Of a stretch of 64,000 nucleotides of DNA, positions 1 to 13,233 are shown piece by piece. The notes below the pieces were generated by a model that was not told the origin of the DNA, did not search any database, and saw nothing but the letters and a program-made list of their open reading frames with translations. Origin of the DNA: Balanoglossus misakiensis. Taxonomy: Eukaryota > Hemichordata. The stretch lies in the NCBI GenBank assembly GCA_040954595.2, contig CM082579.2, forward strand, positions 16,120,001 through 16,184,000, read 5' to 3'. Every line of letters begins with the position of its first letter. Positions within the stretch are counted from its first letter, which is position 1. A program made the translations under genes and the position numbers.

Positions 1-1593
1 GTATACATATATCGATACAAATTCCACAAAAAAACGGCCAATTTGGCTCACTGCAGACAAAATTGCGTTTTACCAAATTTTCCTTGAAAATGTCATTTTT
101 AGAAAAAAAAAAAAAAAACCTTTGTTCTTCGAATTTAGTGCCTGATCATATATGACATGTTGATTGTATGTTAAAACTTTCGACCACTCCAAAAATGCTG
201 AGATATTGACGGAATTAAAGAAAAAATAGCCATTTTGGCCATATTTTGACAAAAATGGTAAATTTTTAAAAAATCATAAAAAATTAACTCTTTTCTTCAT
301 TTTCGGAAATATTATAGAGCATGAAGTGTCGTTCTCTTGTAAAAAGTGCTGCAAATTCCAGAAAAGGCGGTATAATTTGAATCAACCAAGACAAAATTAC
401 CATTTTCGACTTTTTTTCGAAATATTGTTTTTTTACAAAATAAATAAGAATAAATTCTTTTCTTAGTTCTAAACGGGTAGAGATACTTTCCACACGGATT
501 TCTAACATTGAATTCCCGTTCATCAACTCAGATTTCCTACAAGTCGGCTAATACCCTGACACTCTAGAACAGAAACAGTTGCACACTGGTAACGTTGAAC
601 AAGTCGATTTTTCTACGGCCTGGCTCGGCTAAATCTCCGTCACAATATGACAGACACTAGCGTAGGTTAGCAACGGTGATCAAGTCAGATTTTCTACGGC
701 ATGGCTTGGATAAAGCCCCGGCACTCCAGAGCAGAAACACGCGTACAGAGACCACGTTGATCAAGTCTGATCTCCTACGGCTTGGTTCGACTAAAAACCC
801 CGGCACACTATGACAGACACTAGCGTTCGTTAGCAACGGTGATCAAGTCAGATTTTCTACGGCATGGCTTGGCTAAAGCCCTGGCACTCTAGAGCAGAAA
901 CACGCGTACAGAGACCACGTTGATCTACTCACATTTCCTTCGGCCTGGCACGGCTGATGCCCCGGCACTATATATAGGACACAAACTGGCGTAAGTTAAC
1001 AACGGTAATCACGTCGGGTTTCCTACGGCCTGGCTCAGCTGAAGCCCCGGCTCTCTAGAGCAGAAACAGGCGTACATTGACCACGTTGATCAAGTAAGAT
1101 TTCCTACGGCGTGACTCGGCTGGTACACCGGCTCTATATGACACAGACTGGCGTAAGTTATCAACGGTGATTACGTCGGATTTCATACGGCCTGGTTTAG
1201 CTGAAGCCCCGGCACTTTAGAGCGGAAACACGCGTACATTGACCACGATGATCAAGGCAGATCTCCTACGGCCTGGCTCGACTAAAACCCCGGCACACCA
1301 TGACAGACACTAGCGTTCGTTAGCAACGGTGATCAAGTCGGATTTCCTTCGGCCTGGCTCTGCAAAAGACCCGACACTCTAGTACAAAGACGTTGGCTAA
1401 GTCGGGCAAACCGAAGAGGGAAAGTCACAGCGGGTTAACACTCGACATTTGTTCCGGTAGGACTACATTATTGCCTGTCAATTTATAGAGAAAGCCCGAA
1501 TTTAACCAGGGCGTTTCAAACACCGACGTTAGTTGTGGGCACGGCCTGCAGTACTGATGGGTAAGCTGACATCGGCGTACCGCATGTAATGTA
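1..1593 (-). repeat. satellite unit, partial, minus orientation
   Basis: The window opens inside the AT-rich half of a satellite unit. From about 530 the sequence passes into the GC-richer half built of 81-bp monomers, then the block of about 210 bp that ends at the poly-G tract 1594-1600. Small reading frames here recur in most units, start at TTG or GTG, and are by-products of the repeat. Confidence 0.9.
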
Positions 1594-3966
1594 GGGGGGG
1601 ACAGAACGGTTCAATACTACATTTATTAGATATCAGCTACTTTTGGACAATCATCTAAAATCTAAATCATTTTTTCATATTTGGATATCTGATGATGTAT
1701 GAAATTTCCATTATATGTAAAAATGGTGCTGATTATAAAAAATGCACTCTGAATGAGCTGATTTAATACAAAATTGCGTTTTATTCGTTTTTGCACCAAA
1801 AAGGTCATTTTTAGGGAAAACATTCTTTATTCTTTAAATTCGGTGACCTGATCATATATAAACAATTGCTTGTATGTTAAAAGTTTTAATGACTTTTAAA
1901 AGCAGTGACACTGGCGGCATTCAACGCGAAAATAACAATTTTAGCCACAATTCGGTCAAAATGGTAAATTTTTGAAAATTACAAAAAATACCTGTTTTCT
2001 ACATTTTCGGAAATCTGATGGAGTATAGAATGCTCTTCGTATACATATATCGATACAAATTCCACAAAAAAACGGCCAATTTGGCTCACTGCAGACAAAA
2101 TTGCGTTTTACCAAATTTTCCTTGAAAATGTCATTTTTAGAAAAAAAAATAAAAAAAAACCTTTGTTCTTCGAATTTGGTGCCCTGATCATATATGACAT
2201 GTTGATTGTATGTTAAAACTTTCGACCACTCCAAAAATGCAGAGATATTGACGGAATTCAAGAAAAAATAGCCATTTTGTCCATATTTTGACAAAAATTG
2301 TAAATTTTTAAAAAATCATAAAAAATTAACTCTTTTCTTCATTTTCGGAAATATTATGGAGCATGAAGTGTCGTTCTCTTGTAAAAAGTGCTGCAAATTC
2401 CAGAAAAGGCGGTATAATTTGAATCACCCATGACAAAATTACCATTTTCGACTTTTTTTCGAAAAATTGTGATTTTTTCAAAATAAATAAGAATAAATTC
2501 TTTTCTTAGTTTCAAAAGGGTAGAGACACTTTCCACACAGGTTTTTAAACATTGAATTCCCATTCATCAACTCAGATTTCCTACAGCATAAGTCGGCTAA
2601 AACCCTGACACTCTAGAGCAGAAACAGTTGCACACTGGTAACGTTGAACAAGTCAATTTTTCTACGGCCTGGCTCGGCTAAATCTCCGTCACAATATGAC
2701 AGACACTAGCGTTCGTTAGCAACGTTGATCAAGTCAGATTTCCTACGGCATGGCTTGGCTAAAGCCCTGGCACTCTAGAGCAGAAACACGCGTACAGAAA
2801 CCACGTTGATCTACTCACATTTCCTTCGGCCTGGCACGGCTGATGCCCCGGCAGTATATATAGGACACAGACTTGCGTAAGTTAACAACGGTAATCACGT
2901 CGGGTTTCCTACGGCCTGGCTCAGCTGAAGCCCCGGCACTCTAGAGCAGAAACAGGCGTACATTGACCACGTTGATCAAATCAGATTCCTACGGCGTGAC
3001 TCCGCTGGTGCACCGGCTCTATATGACACAGACTGGCGTAAGTTATCAACGGTGATTACGTCGGATTTCCTACGGCCTGGTTTAGCTGAAGCCCCGGCAC
3101 TTTAGAGCGGAAACACGCGTACATTGACCACGATGATCAAGTCAGATCTCCTACGGCTTGGCTCGACTAAAACCCCGGCACACTATGACAGACACTAGCG
3201 TTCGTTAGCAACGTTGATCAATTCAGATTTCCTACGGCATGGCTTGGCTAAAGCCCTGGCATTCTAGAGCAGAAACACGCGTACAGAGACCACATTGATC
3301 TACTCACATTTCCTTAGGCCTGGCACGGCTGATGCCCCGGCACTATATATAGGACACAGACTGGCGTAAGTTAACAACGGTAATCACGTCGGGTTTCCTA
3401 CGGCCTGGCTCAGCTGAAGCCCCGGCACTCTAGAGCAGAAACAGGCGTACATTGACCACGTTGATCAAATTAGATTCCTACGGCATGACTCGGCTGGTGC
3501 ACCGGCTCTATATGACACAGACTGGCGTAAGTTATCAACGGTGATTACGTCGGATTTCCTACGGCCTGGTTTAGCTGAAGCCCCGGCACTTTAGAGCGGA
3601 AACACGCGTACATTGACCACGATGATCCAGTCAGATCTCCTACGGCCTGGCTCGACTAAAACCCCGGCACACCATGACAGACACTAGCGTTCGTTAGCAA
3701 CGGTGATCAAGTCGGATTTCCTTCGGCCTGGCTCTGCAAAACACCCGACACTCTAGTACAAAGACGTTGGCTAATCGGGCAAACCGAAGAGGGAAAGTCA
3801 CAGCGGGTCAACACTCGACATTTGTTCCGGTAGGACTACATTATTGCCTGTCAATTTATAGAGAAAGCCCGAATTTAACCAGGGCGTTTCAAACACCGAC
3901 GTTAGTTGTGGGCACGGCCTGCAGTACTGACGGGTAAGCTGACATCGGCGTACCGCATTTAATGTA
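1594..3966 (-). repeat. satellite unit, 2373 bp, minus orientation
   Basis: Complete unit from the 7-G tract at 1594-1600 to the next tract. Order on the + strand: poly-G, AT-rich half (about 1,600-2,570), 81-bp monomers (about 2,575-3,760), then the block of about 210 bp. It is a long-form unit, with about four more 81-bp monomers than the 2.05-kb form. The part from about 2,400 is nearly identical to the next two units. Confidence 0.92.
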
Positions 3967-6342
3967 GGGGGGGGGGGAACAGAACGGTTCAATGCTATAT
4001 TTATTAGATATCAGCTACTTTTGGACAATCATCTAAAATCTAAATCATTTTTTCATATTTGGATATCTGATGATGTATGAAATTTCCATTATATGTAAAA
4101 ATGGTGCTGATTATAAAAAATGCACTCTGAATGAGCTGATTTAATACAAAATTGCGTTTTATTCGTTTTTGCACCAAAAAGGTCATTTTAAGGGAAAACA
4201 TTCTTTATTCTTTAAATTCGGTGACCTGATCATATATAAACAATTGCTTGTATGTTAAAAGTTTTAATGACTTTTAAAAGCAGTGACACTGGCGGCATTC
4301 AACACGAAAATAACAATTTTAGCCACAATTCGGTCAAAATGGTAAATTTTTGAAAATTACAAAAAATACCTGTTTTCTACATTTTCGGAAATCTGATGGA
4401 GTATAGAATGCTCTTCGTATACATATATCGATACAAATTCCACAAAAAAACGGCCAATTTAGCTCACTGCAGACAAAATTGCGTTTTACCAAATTTTCCT
4501 TGAAAATGTCATTTTTAGAAAAAAAAATAAAAAAAACCTTTGTTCTTCGAATTTGGTGCCCTGATCATATATGACATGTTGATTGTATGTGAAAACTTTC
4601 GACCACTCCAAAAATGCAGAGATATTGACGGAATTCAAGAAAAAATAGCCATTTTGGCCATATTTTGACAAAAATGGTAAATTTTTACAAAATCATAAAA
4701 AATTAACTCTTTTCTTCATTTTCGGAAATATTATGGAGCATGAAGTGTCGTTCTCTTGTAAAAAGTGCTGCAAATTCCAGAAAAGGCGGTATAATTTGAA
4801 TCACCCATGACAAAATTACCATTTTCGACTTTTTTTCGAAAAATTGTGATTTTTACAAAATAAATAAGAATAAATTATTTTCTTAGTTTCAAAAGGGTAG
4901 AGACACTTTCCACACGGGTTTTTTAACATTGAATTCCCATTCATCAACTCAGATTTCCTACAGCATAAGTCGGCTAAAACCCTGACACTCTAGAGCAGAA
5001 ACAGTTGCACACTGGTAACGTTGAACAAGTCGATTTTTCTACGGCCTGGCTCGGCTAAATCTCCGTCACAATATGACAGACACTAGCGTTCGTTAGCAAT
5101 GTTGATCAAGTCAGATTTCCTACGGCATGGCTTGGCTAAAGCCCTGGCACTCTAGAGCAGAAACACGCGTACAGAAACCACGTTGATCTACTCACATTTC
5201 CTTCGGCCTGGCACGGCTGATGCCCCGGCAGTATATATAGGACACAGACTTGCGTAAGTTAACAACGGTAATCACGTCGGGTTTCCTACGGCCTGGCTCA
5301 GCTGAAGCCCCGGCACTCTAGAGCAAAAACAGGCGTACATTGACCACGTTGATCAAATCAGATTCCTACGGCGTGACTCCGCTGGTGCACCGGCTCTATA
5401 TGACACAGACTGGCGTAAGTTATCAACGGTGATTACGTCGGATTTCCTACGGCCTGGTTTAGCTGAAGCCCCGGCACTTTAGAGCGGAAACACGCGTACA
5501 TTGACCACGATGATCAAGTCAGATCTCCTACGGCTTGGCTCGACTAAAACCCCGGCACACTATGACAGACACTAGCGTTCGTTAGCAACGTTGATCAATT
5601 CAGATTTCCTACGGCATGGCTTGGCTAAAGCCCTGGCATTCTAGAGCAGAAACACGCGTACAGAGACCACATTGATCTACTCACATTTCCTTAGGCCTGG
5701 CACGGCTGATGCCCCGCACTATATATAGGACACAGACTGGCGTAAGTTAACAACGGTAATCACGTCGGGTTTCCTACGGCCTGGCGCAGCTGAAGCCCCG
5801 GCACTCTAGAGCAGAAACAGGCGTACATTGACCACGTTGATCAAATTAGATTCCTACGGCATGACTCGGCTGGTGCACCGGCTCTATATGACACAGACTG
5901 GCGTAAGTTATCAACGGTGATTACGTCGGATTTCCTACGGCCTGGTTTAGCTGAAGCCCCGGCACTTTAGAGCGGAAACACGCGTACATTGACCACGATG
6001 ATCCAGTCAGATCTCCTACGGCCTGGCTCGACTAAAACCCCGGCACACCATGACAGACACTAGCGTTCGTTAGCAACGGTGATCAAGTCGGATTTCCTTC
6101 GGCCTGGCTCTGCAAAACACCCGACACTCTAGTACAAAGACGTTGGCTAATCGGGCAAACCGAAGAGGGAAAGTCACAGCGGGTCAACACTCGACATTTG
6201 TTCCGGTAGGACTACATTATTGCCTGTCAATTTATAGAGAAAGCCCGAATTTAACCAGGGCGTTTCAAACACCGACGTTAGTTGTGGGCACGGCCTGCAG
6301 TACTGACGGGTAAGCTGACATCGGCGTACCGCATTTAATGTA
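3967..6342 (-). repeat. satellite unit, 2376 bp, minus orientation
   Basis: Long-form unit starting at an 11-G tract (3967-3977). It matches the following unit almost base for base at an offset of 2376, indicating recent amplification or conversion. Confidence 0.92.
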
Positions 6343-8717
6343 GGGGGGGGGGGAACAGAACGGTTCAATGCTATATTTATTAGATATCAGCTACTTTTGG
6401 ACAATCATCTAAAATCTAAATCATTTTTTCATATTTGGATATCTGATGATGTATGAAATTTCCATTATATGTAAAAATGGTGCTGATTATAAAAAATGCA
6501 CTCTGAATGAGCTGATTTAATACCAAATTGCGTTTTATTCGTTTTTGCACCAAAAAGGTCATTTTAAGGGAAAACATTCTTTATTCTTTAAATTCGGTGA
6601 CCTGATCATATATAAACAATTGCTTGTATGTTAAAAGTTTTAATGACTTTTAAAAGCAGTGACACTGGCGGCATTCAACACGAAAATAACAATTTTAGCC
6701 ACAATTCGGTCAAAATGGTAAATTTTTGAAAATTACAAAAAATACCTGTTTTCTACATTTTCGGAAATCTGATGGAGTATAGAATGCTCTTCGTATACAT
6801 ATATCGATACAAATTCCACAAAAAAACGGCCAATTTAGCTCACTGCAGACAAAATTGCGTTTTACCAAATTTTCCTTGAAAATGTCATTTTTAGAAAAAA
6901 AAATAAAAAAAACCTTTGTTCTTCGAATTTGGTGCCCTGATCATATATGACATGTTGATTGTATGTTAAAACTTTCGACCACTCCAAAAATGCAGAGATA
7001 TTGACGGAATTCAAGAAAAAATAGCTATTTTGGCCATATTTTGACAAAAATGGTAAATTTTTACAAAATCATAAAAAATTAACTCTTTTCTTCATTTTCG
7101 GAAATATTATGGAGCATGAAGTGTCGTTCTCTTGTAAAAAGTGCTGCAAATTCCAGAAAAGGCGGTATAATTTGAATCACCCATGACAAAATTACCATTT
7201 TCGACTTTTTTTCGAAAAATTGTGATTTTTACAAAATAAATAAGAATAAATTATTTTCTTAGTTTCAAAAGGGTAGAGACACTTTCCACACGGGTTTTTT
7301 AACATTGAATTCCCATTCATCAACTCAGATTTCCTACAGCATAAGTCGGCTAAAACCCTGACACTCTAGAGCAGAAACAGTTGCACACTGGTAACGTTGA
7401 ACAAGTCGATTTTTCTACGGCCTGGCTCGGCTAAATCTCCGTCACAATATGACAGACACTAGCGTTCGTTAGCAATGTTGATCAAGTCAGATTTCCTACG
7501 GCATGGCTTGGCTAAAGCCCTGGCACTCTAGAGCAGAAACACGCGTACAGAAACCACGTTGATCTACTCACATTTCCTTCGGCCTGGCACGGCTGATGCC
7601 CCGGCAGTATATATAGGACACAGACTTGCGTAAGTTAACAACGGTAATCACGTCGGGTTTCCTACGGCCTGGCTCAGCTGAAGCCCCGGCACTCTAGAGC
7701 AGAAACAGGCGTACATTGACCACGTTGATCAAATCAGATTCCTACGGCGTGACTCCGCTGGTGCACCGGCTCTATATGACACAGACTGGCGTAAGTTATC
7801 AACGGTGATTACGTCGGATTTCCTACGGCCTGGTTTAGCTGAAGCCCCGGCACTTTAGAGCGGAAACACGCGTACATTGACCACGATGATCAAGTCAGAT
7901 CTCCTACGGCTTGGCTCGACTAAAACCCCGGCACACTATGACAGACACTAGCGTTCGTTAGCAACGTTGATCAATTCAGATTTCCTACGGCATGGCTTGG
8001 CTAAAGCCCTGGCATTCTAGAGCAGAAACACGCGTACAGAGACCACATTGATCTACTCACATTTCCTTAGGCCTGGCACGGCTGATGCCCCGCACTATAT
8101 ATAGGACACAGACTGGCGTAAGTTAACAACGGTAATCACGTCGGGTTTCCTACGGCCTGGCTCAGCTGAAGCCCCGGCACTCTAGAGCAGAAACAGGCGT
8201 ACATTGACCACGTTGATCAAATTAGATTCCTACGGCATGACTCGGCTGGTGCACCGGCTCTATATGACACAGACTGGCGTAAGTTATCAACGGTGATTAC
8301 GTCGGATTTCCTACGGCCTGGTTTAGCTGAAGCCCGGCACTTTAGAGCGGAAACACGCGTACATTGACCACGATGATCCAGTCAGATCTCCTACGGCCTG
8401 GCTCGACTAAAACCCCGGCACACCATGACAGACACTAGCGTTCGTTAGCAACGGTGATCAAGTCGGATTTCCTTCGGCCTGGCTCTGCAAAACACCCGAC
8501 ACTCTAGTACAAAGACGTTGGCTAATCGGGCAAACCGAAGAGGGAAAGTCACAGCGGGTCAACACTCGACATTTGTTCCGGTAGGACTACATTATTGCCT
8601 GTCAATTTATAGAGAAAGCCCGAATTTAACCAGGGCGTTTCAAACACCGACGTTAGTTGTGGGCACGGCCTGCAGTACTGACGGGTAAGCTGACATCGGC
8701 GTACCGCATTTAATGTA
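6343..8717 (-). repeat. satellite unit, 2375 bp, minus orientation
   Basis: Long-form unit starting at an 11-G tract (6343-6353). Nearly identical to its left neighbour, with scattered single-base differences, for example one C missing from a CCCC run near 8,335. Confidence 0.92.
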
Positions 8718-11098
8718 GGGGGGGGGGGGGAACAGAACGGTTCAATGCTATATTTATTAGATATCAGCTACTTTTGGACAATCATCTAAAATCTAAATCA
8801 TTTTTTCATATTTGGATATCTGATGATGTATGAAATTTCCATTATATGTAAAAATGGTGCTGATTATAAAAAATGCACTCTGAATGAGCTGATTTAATAC
8901 CAAATTGCGTTTTATTCGTTTTTGCACCAAAAAGGTCATTTTAAGGGAAAACATTCTTTATTCTTTAAATTCGGTGACCTGATCATATATAAACAATTGC
9001 TTGTATGTTAAAAGTTTTAATGACTTTTAAAAGCAGTGACACTGGCGGCATTCAACACGAAAATAACAATTTTAGCCACAATTCGGTCAAAATGGTAAAT
9101 TTTTGAAAATTACAAAAAATACCTGTTTTCTACATTTTCGGAAATCTGATGGAGTATAGAATGCTCTTCGTATACATATATCGATACAAATTCCACAAAA
9201 AAACGGCCAATTTGGCTCACTGCAGACAAAATTGCGTTTTACCAAATTTTCCTTGAAAATGTCATTTTTAGAAAAAAAAATAAAAAAAACCTTTGTTCTT
9301 CGAATTTGGTGCCCTGATCATATATGACATGTTGATTGTATGTTAAAACTTTCGACCACTCCAAAAATGCAGAGATATTGACGGAATTCAAGAAAAAATA
9401 GCCATTTTGGCCATATTTTGACAAAAATGGTAAATTTTTGAAAAATCATAAAAAATTAACTCTTTTCTTCATTTTCGGAAATATTATGGAGCATGAAGTG
9501 TCGTTCTCTTGTAAAAAGTGCTGCAAATTCCAGAAAAGGCGGTATAATTTGAATCACCCATGACAAAATTACCATTTTCGACTTTTTTTCGAAAAATTGT
9601 GATTTTTACAAAATAAATAAGAATAAATTATTTTCTTAGTTTCAAAAGGGTAGAGACACTTTCCACACGGGTTTTTTAACATTGAATTCCCATTCATCAA
9701 CTCAGATTTCCTACAGCATAAGTCGGCTAAAACCCTGACACTCTAGAGCAGAAACAGTTGCACAATGGTAACGTTGAACAAGTCGATTTTTCTACGGCCT
9801 GGCTCGGCTAAATCTCCGTCACAATATGACAGACACTAGCGCACGTTAGCAACGGTGATCAAGTCAGATTTTCTACGGCATGGCTGGGATAAAGCCCCGG
9901 CACTCTAGAGCAGAAACACGCGTACAGAGACCACGTTGATCAAGTCTGATCTCCTACGGCTTGGCTCGACTAAAACCCCGGCACACTATGACAGACACTA
10001 GCGTTCGTTAGCAATGTTGATCAAGTCAGATTTCCAACGGCATGACTTGGCTAAAGCCCTGGCACTCTAGAGCAGAAACACGCGTACAGAGACCACGTTG
10101 ATCTACTCCCATTTCCTTCGGCCTGGCACAGCTGATGCCCCGGCACTATATATAGGACACAGACTGGCGTAAGTTAACAACGGTAATCACGTCGGGTTTC
10201 CTACGGCCTGGCTCAGCTGAAGCCCCGGCACTCTAGAGCAGAAACAGGCGTACATTGACCACATTGATCAAGTCAGATGTCCTACGGCGTGACTCCGCTG
10301 GTGCACCGGCTCTATATGACACAGACTGGCGTAAGTTATCAACGGTGATTACGTCGGATTTCCTACGGCCTGGTTTAGCTCAAGCCCCGGCACTTTAGAG
10401 CGGAAACACGCGTACATTGACCACGATGATCAAGTCAGATCTCCTACGGCTTGGCTCGACTAAAACCCCGGCACACTATGACAGACACTAGCGTTCGTTA
10501 GCAACGTTGATCAAGTCAGATTTCCTACAGCATGGCTTGGCTAAAGCCCTGGCATTCTAGAGCAGAAACACGCGTACAGAGACCACATTGATCTACTCAC
10601 ATTTCCTTAGGCCTGGCACGGCTGATGCCCCGCACTATATATAGGACACAGACTGGCGTAAGTTAACAACGGTAATCACGTCGGGTTTCCTACGGCCTGG
10701 ATCAGCTGAAGCCCCGGCACTCTAGAGCAGAAACAGGCGTACATTGACCACGTTGATCAAGTCAGATTTCCTACGGCCTGGTTCGACTAAAACCCCGGCA
10801 CACCATGACAGACACTAGCGTTCGTTAGCAACGGTGATCAAGTCGGATTTCCTTCGGCCTGGCTCGGCAAAAGACCCGACCCTCTAGTACAAAGACGTTG
10901 GCTAAGTCGGGCAAACCGAAGACGGAAAGTCACAGCGGGTCAACACTCGACATTTGTTCGGGTAGGACTGCATTATTGCCTGTTAATTTATAGAGAAAGC
11001 CCGAATTTAACCAGGGCGCTTCAAACACCGACGTTAGTTGGGGGCACGGCCTGCAGTACTGCCGGGTAAGGTGACATCGGCGTACCGCATATAATGTA
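8718..11098 (-). repeat. satellite unit, 2381 bp, minus orientation
   Basis: Unit starting at a 13-G tract (8718-8730). The AT-rich half matches the left neighbours closely. The monomer half from about 9,760 carries a different set of variants, so the homogenised patch ends inside this unit. Confidence 0.92.
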
Positions 11099-13233
11099 GG
11101 GGGGGGGGGGAGAAACAGAACGGTTCAATACTACATTTATCAGATATCAGCTAATTTTGGACAATCATCTAAAATCTAAATCATCTTTTCATATTTGGAT
11201 AACTGATGATGTATGAAATTTCCATTATATGTAAAAATGGTGCTGATTATAAAAATGCACTCTGAATGAGCTGATTTAATACAAAATTGCGTTTTATTCG
11301 TTTTTGCACCAAAAAGGTCATTTTTAGGCAAAACATTCTTTATTTTTTTACTTCGGTGACCTGATCATATATAAACAATTGCTTGTATGTTAAAAGTTTT
11401 TATGGCTTTTAAAAGCAGTGACACTGGCGGCATTCAACACGAAAATAACAATTTTAGCCACAATTTGGTCAAAATGGTAAATTTTTGAAAATTACAAAAA
11501 ATACCTGTTTTCTACATTTTTGGAAATCTGATGGAGTATAGAATGCTCTTCGTATGTATATATCGATACAAATTCCACAAAAGACCGTCTAATTTGGCTC
11601 ACTGCAGACAAAATTGCGTTTTACCAAATTTTCCTTGAAAATGTCATTTTTAGAAAAAAAAATAAAAAAACCTTTGTTCTTCAAATGTGGTGCCCTGATC
11701 ATATATGACATGTTGATTGTATGTTAAAACTTTCGACCACTCCAAAAATGCAGAGATATTGACGAATTTGGTGCCCTGATCATATATGACATGTTGATTG
11801 TATGTTAAAACTTTCGACCACTCCAAAAATGCAGAGATATTGACGGAATTCAAGAAAAAATAGCCATTTTGGCCATATTTTGACAAAAATGGTAAATTTT
11901 TAAAAAATCATAAAAAATTAACTATTTTCTTCATTTTCGGAAATATTATGGAGCATGAAGTGTCGTTCTCTTGTAAAAAGTGCTGCAAATTCCAGAAAAG
12001 GTGGTATAATTTGAATCACCCAAGACAAAATTACCATTTTCGACTTTTTTTCGAAAAATTGTCTTTTTAACAAAATAAATAAGAATAAATTCTTTTCTTA
12101 GTTTCAAACGGGAAGAGATACTTTCCACACGGGTTTTCTAACATTGAATTCCCGTTCATCAACTCAGATTTCCTAGAGCATAAGTCGGCTAAAACCCTGA
12201 CACTCTAGAGCAGAAACAGTTGCACACTGGTAACGTTGAACAAGTCGATTTTTCTACGGCCTGGCTCGGCTAAATCTCCGTCACAATATGACAGACACTA
12301 GCGTACGTTAGCAACGGTGATCAAGTCAGATTTTCTACGGCATGGCTTGGATAAAGCCCCGGCACTCTAGAGCAGAAACACGCGTACAGAGACCACGTTG
12401 ATGAAGTCTGATCTCCTACGGCTTGGCTCGACTAAAACCCCGGCACACTATGACAGACACTATCGTACGTTAGCAACGGTGATCAAGTCAGATTTTCTAC
12501 GGCATGGCTTGGATAAAGCCCCGGCACTCTAGAGCAGAAACACGCGTACAGAGACCACGTTGATCTACTCACATTTCCTTCGGCCTGGCACGGCTGATGC
12601 CCCGGCACTATATATAGGACACAGACTGGCGTAAGTTAACAACGGTAATCACGTCGGGTTTCCTACGGCCTGGCTCAGCTGAAGCCCCGGCACTCTAGAG
12701 CAGAAACAGGCGTACATTGACCACGTTGATCAAGTCAGATTTCCTACGGCGTGATTCGGCTGGTGCACCGGCTCTATATGACACAGACTGGCGTAAGTTA
12801 TCAACGGTGATTACGTCGGATTTCCTACGGCATGGTTTAGCTGAAGCCCCGGCACTTTAGAGCGGAAACACGCGTACATTGACCACGATGATCAAGTCAG
12901 ATCTCCTACGGCCTGGCTCTTCTAAAACCCCGGCACACCATGACAGACACTAGCGTTCGTTAGCAACGGTGATCAAGTCGGATTTCCTTCGGCCTGGCTC
13001 TGCAAAAGACCCGACACATTAGTACAAAGACGTTGCCTAAGTCGGGCAAACCGAAGAGGGAAAGTCACAGCGGGTCAACACTCGACATTTGTTCGGGTAG
13101 GACTGCATTATTGCCTGTCAATTTATAGAGAAAGCCCGAATTTAACCAGGGCGTTTCAAACACCGACGTTATTTGGGGGCACGGCCTGCAGTACTGCCGG
13201 GTAAGCTGACATCGGCGTACCGCATATAATGTA
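11099..13233 (-). repeat. satellite unit, 2135 bp, with an 81-bp duplication in the AT-rich half
   Basis: Unit starting at a 12-G tract (11099-11110). It is about 84 bp longer than the 2.05-kb form because a stretch of the AT-rich half is tandemly repeated: the motif ggtgccctgatcatatatga occurs at 11689 and again at 11770, an 81-bp offset. Confidence 0.9.
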
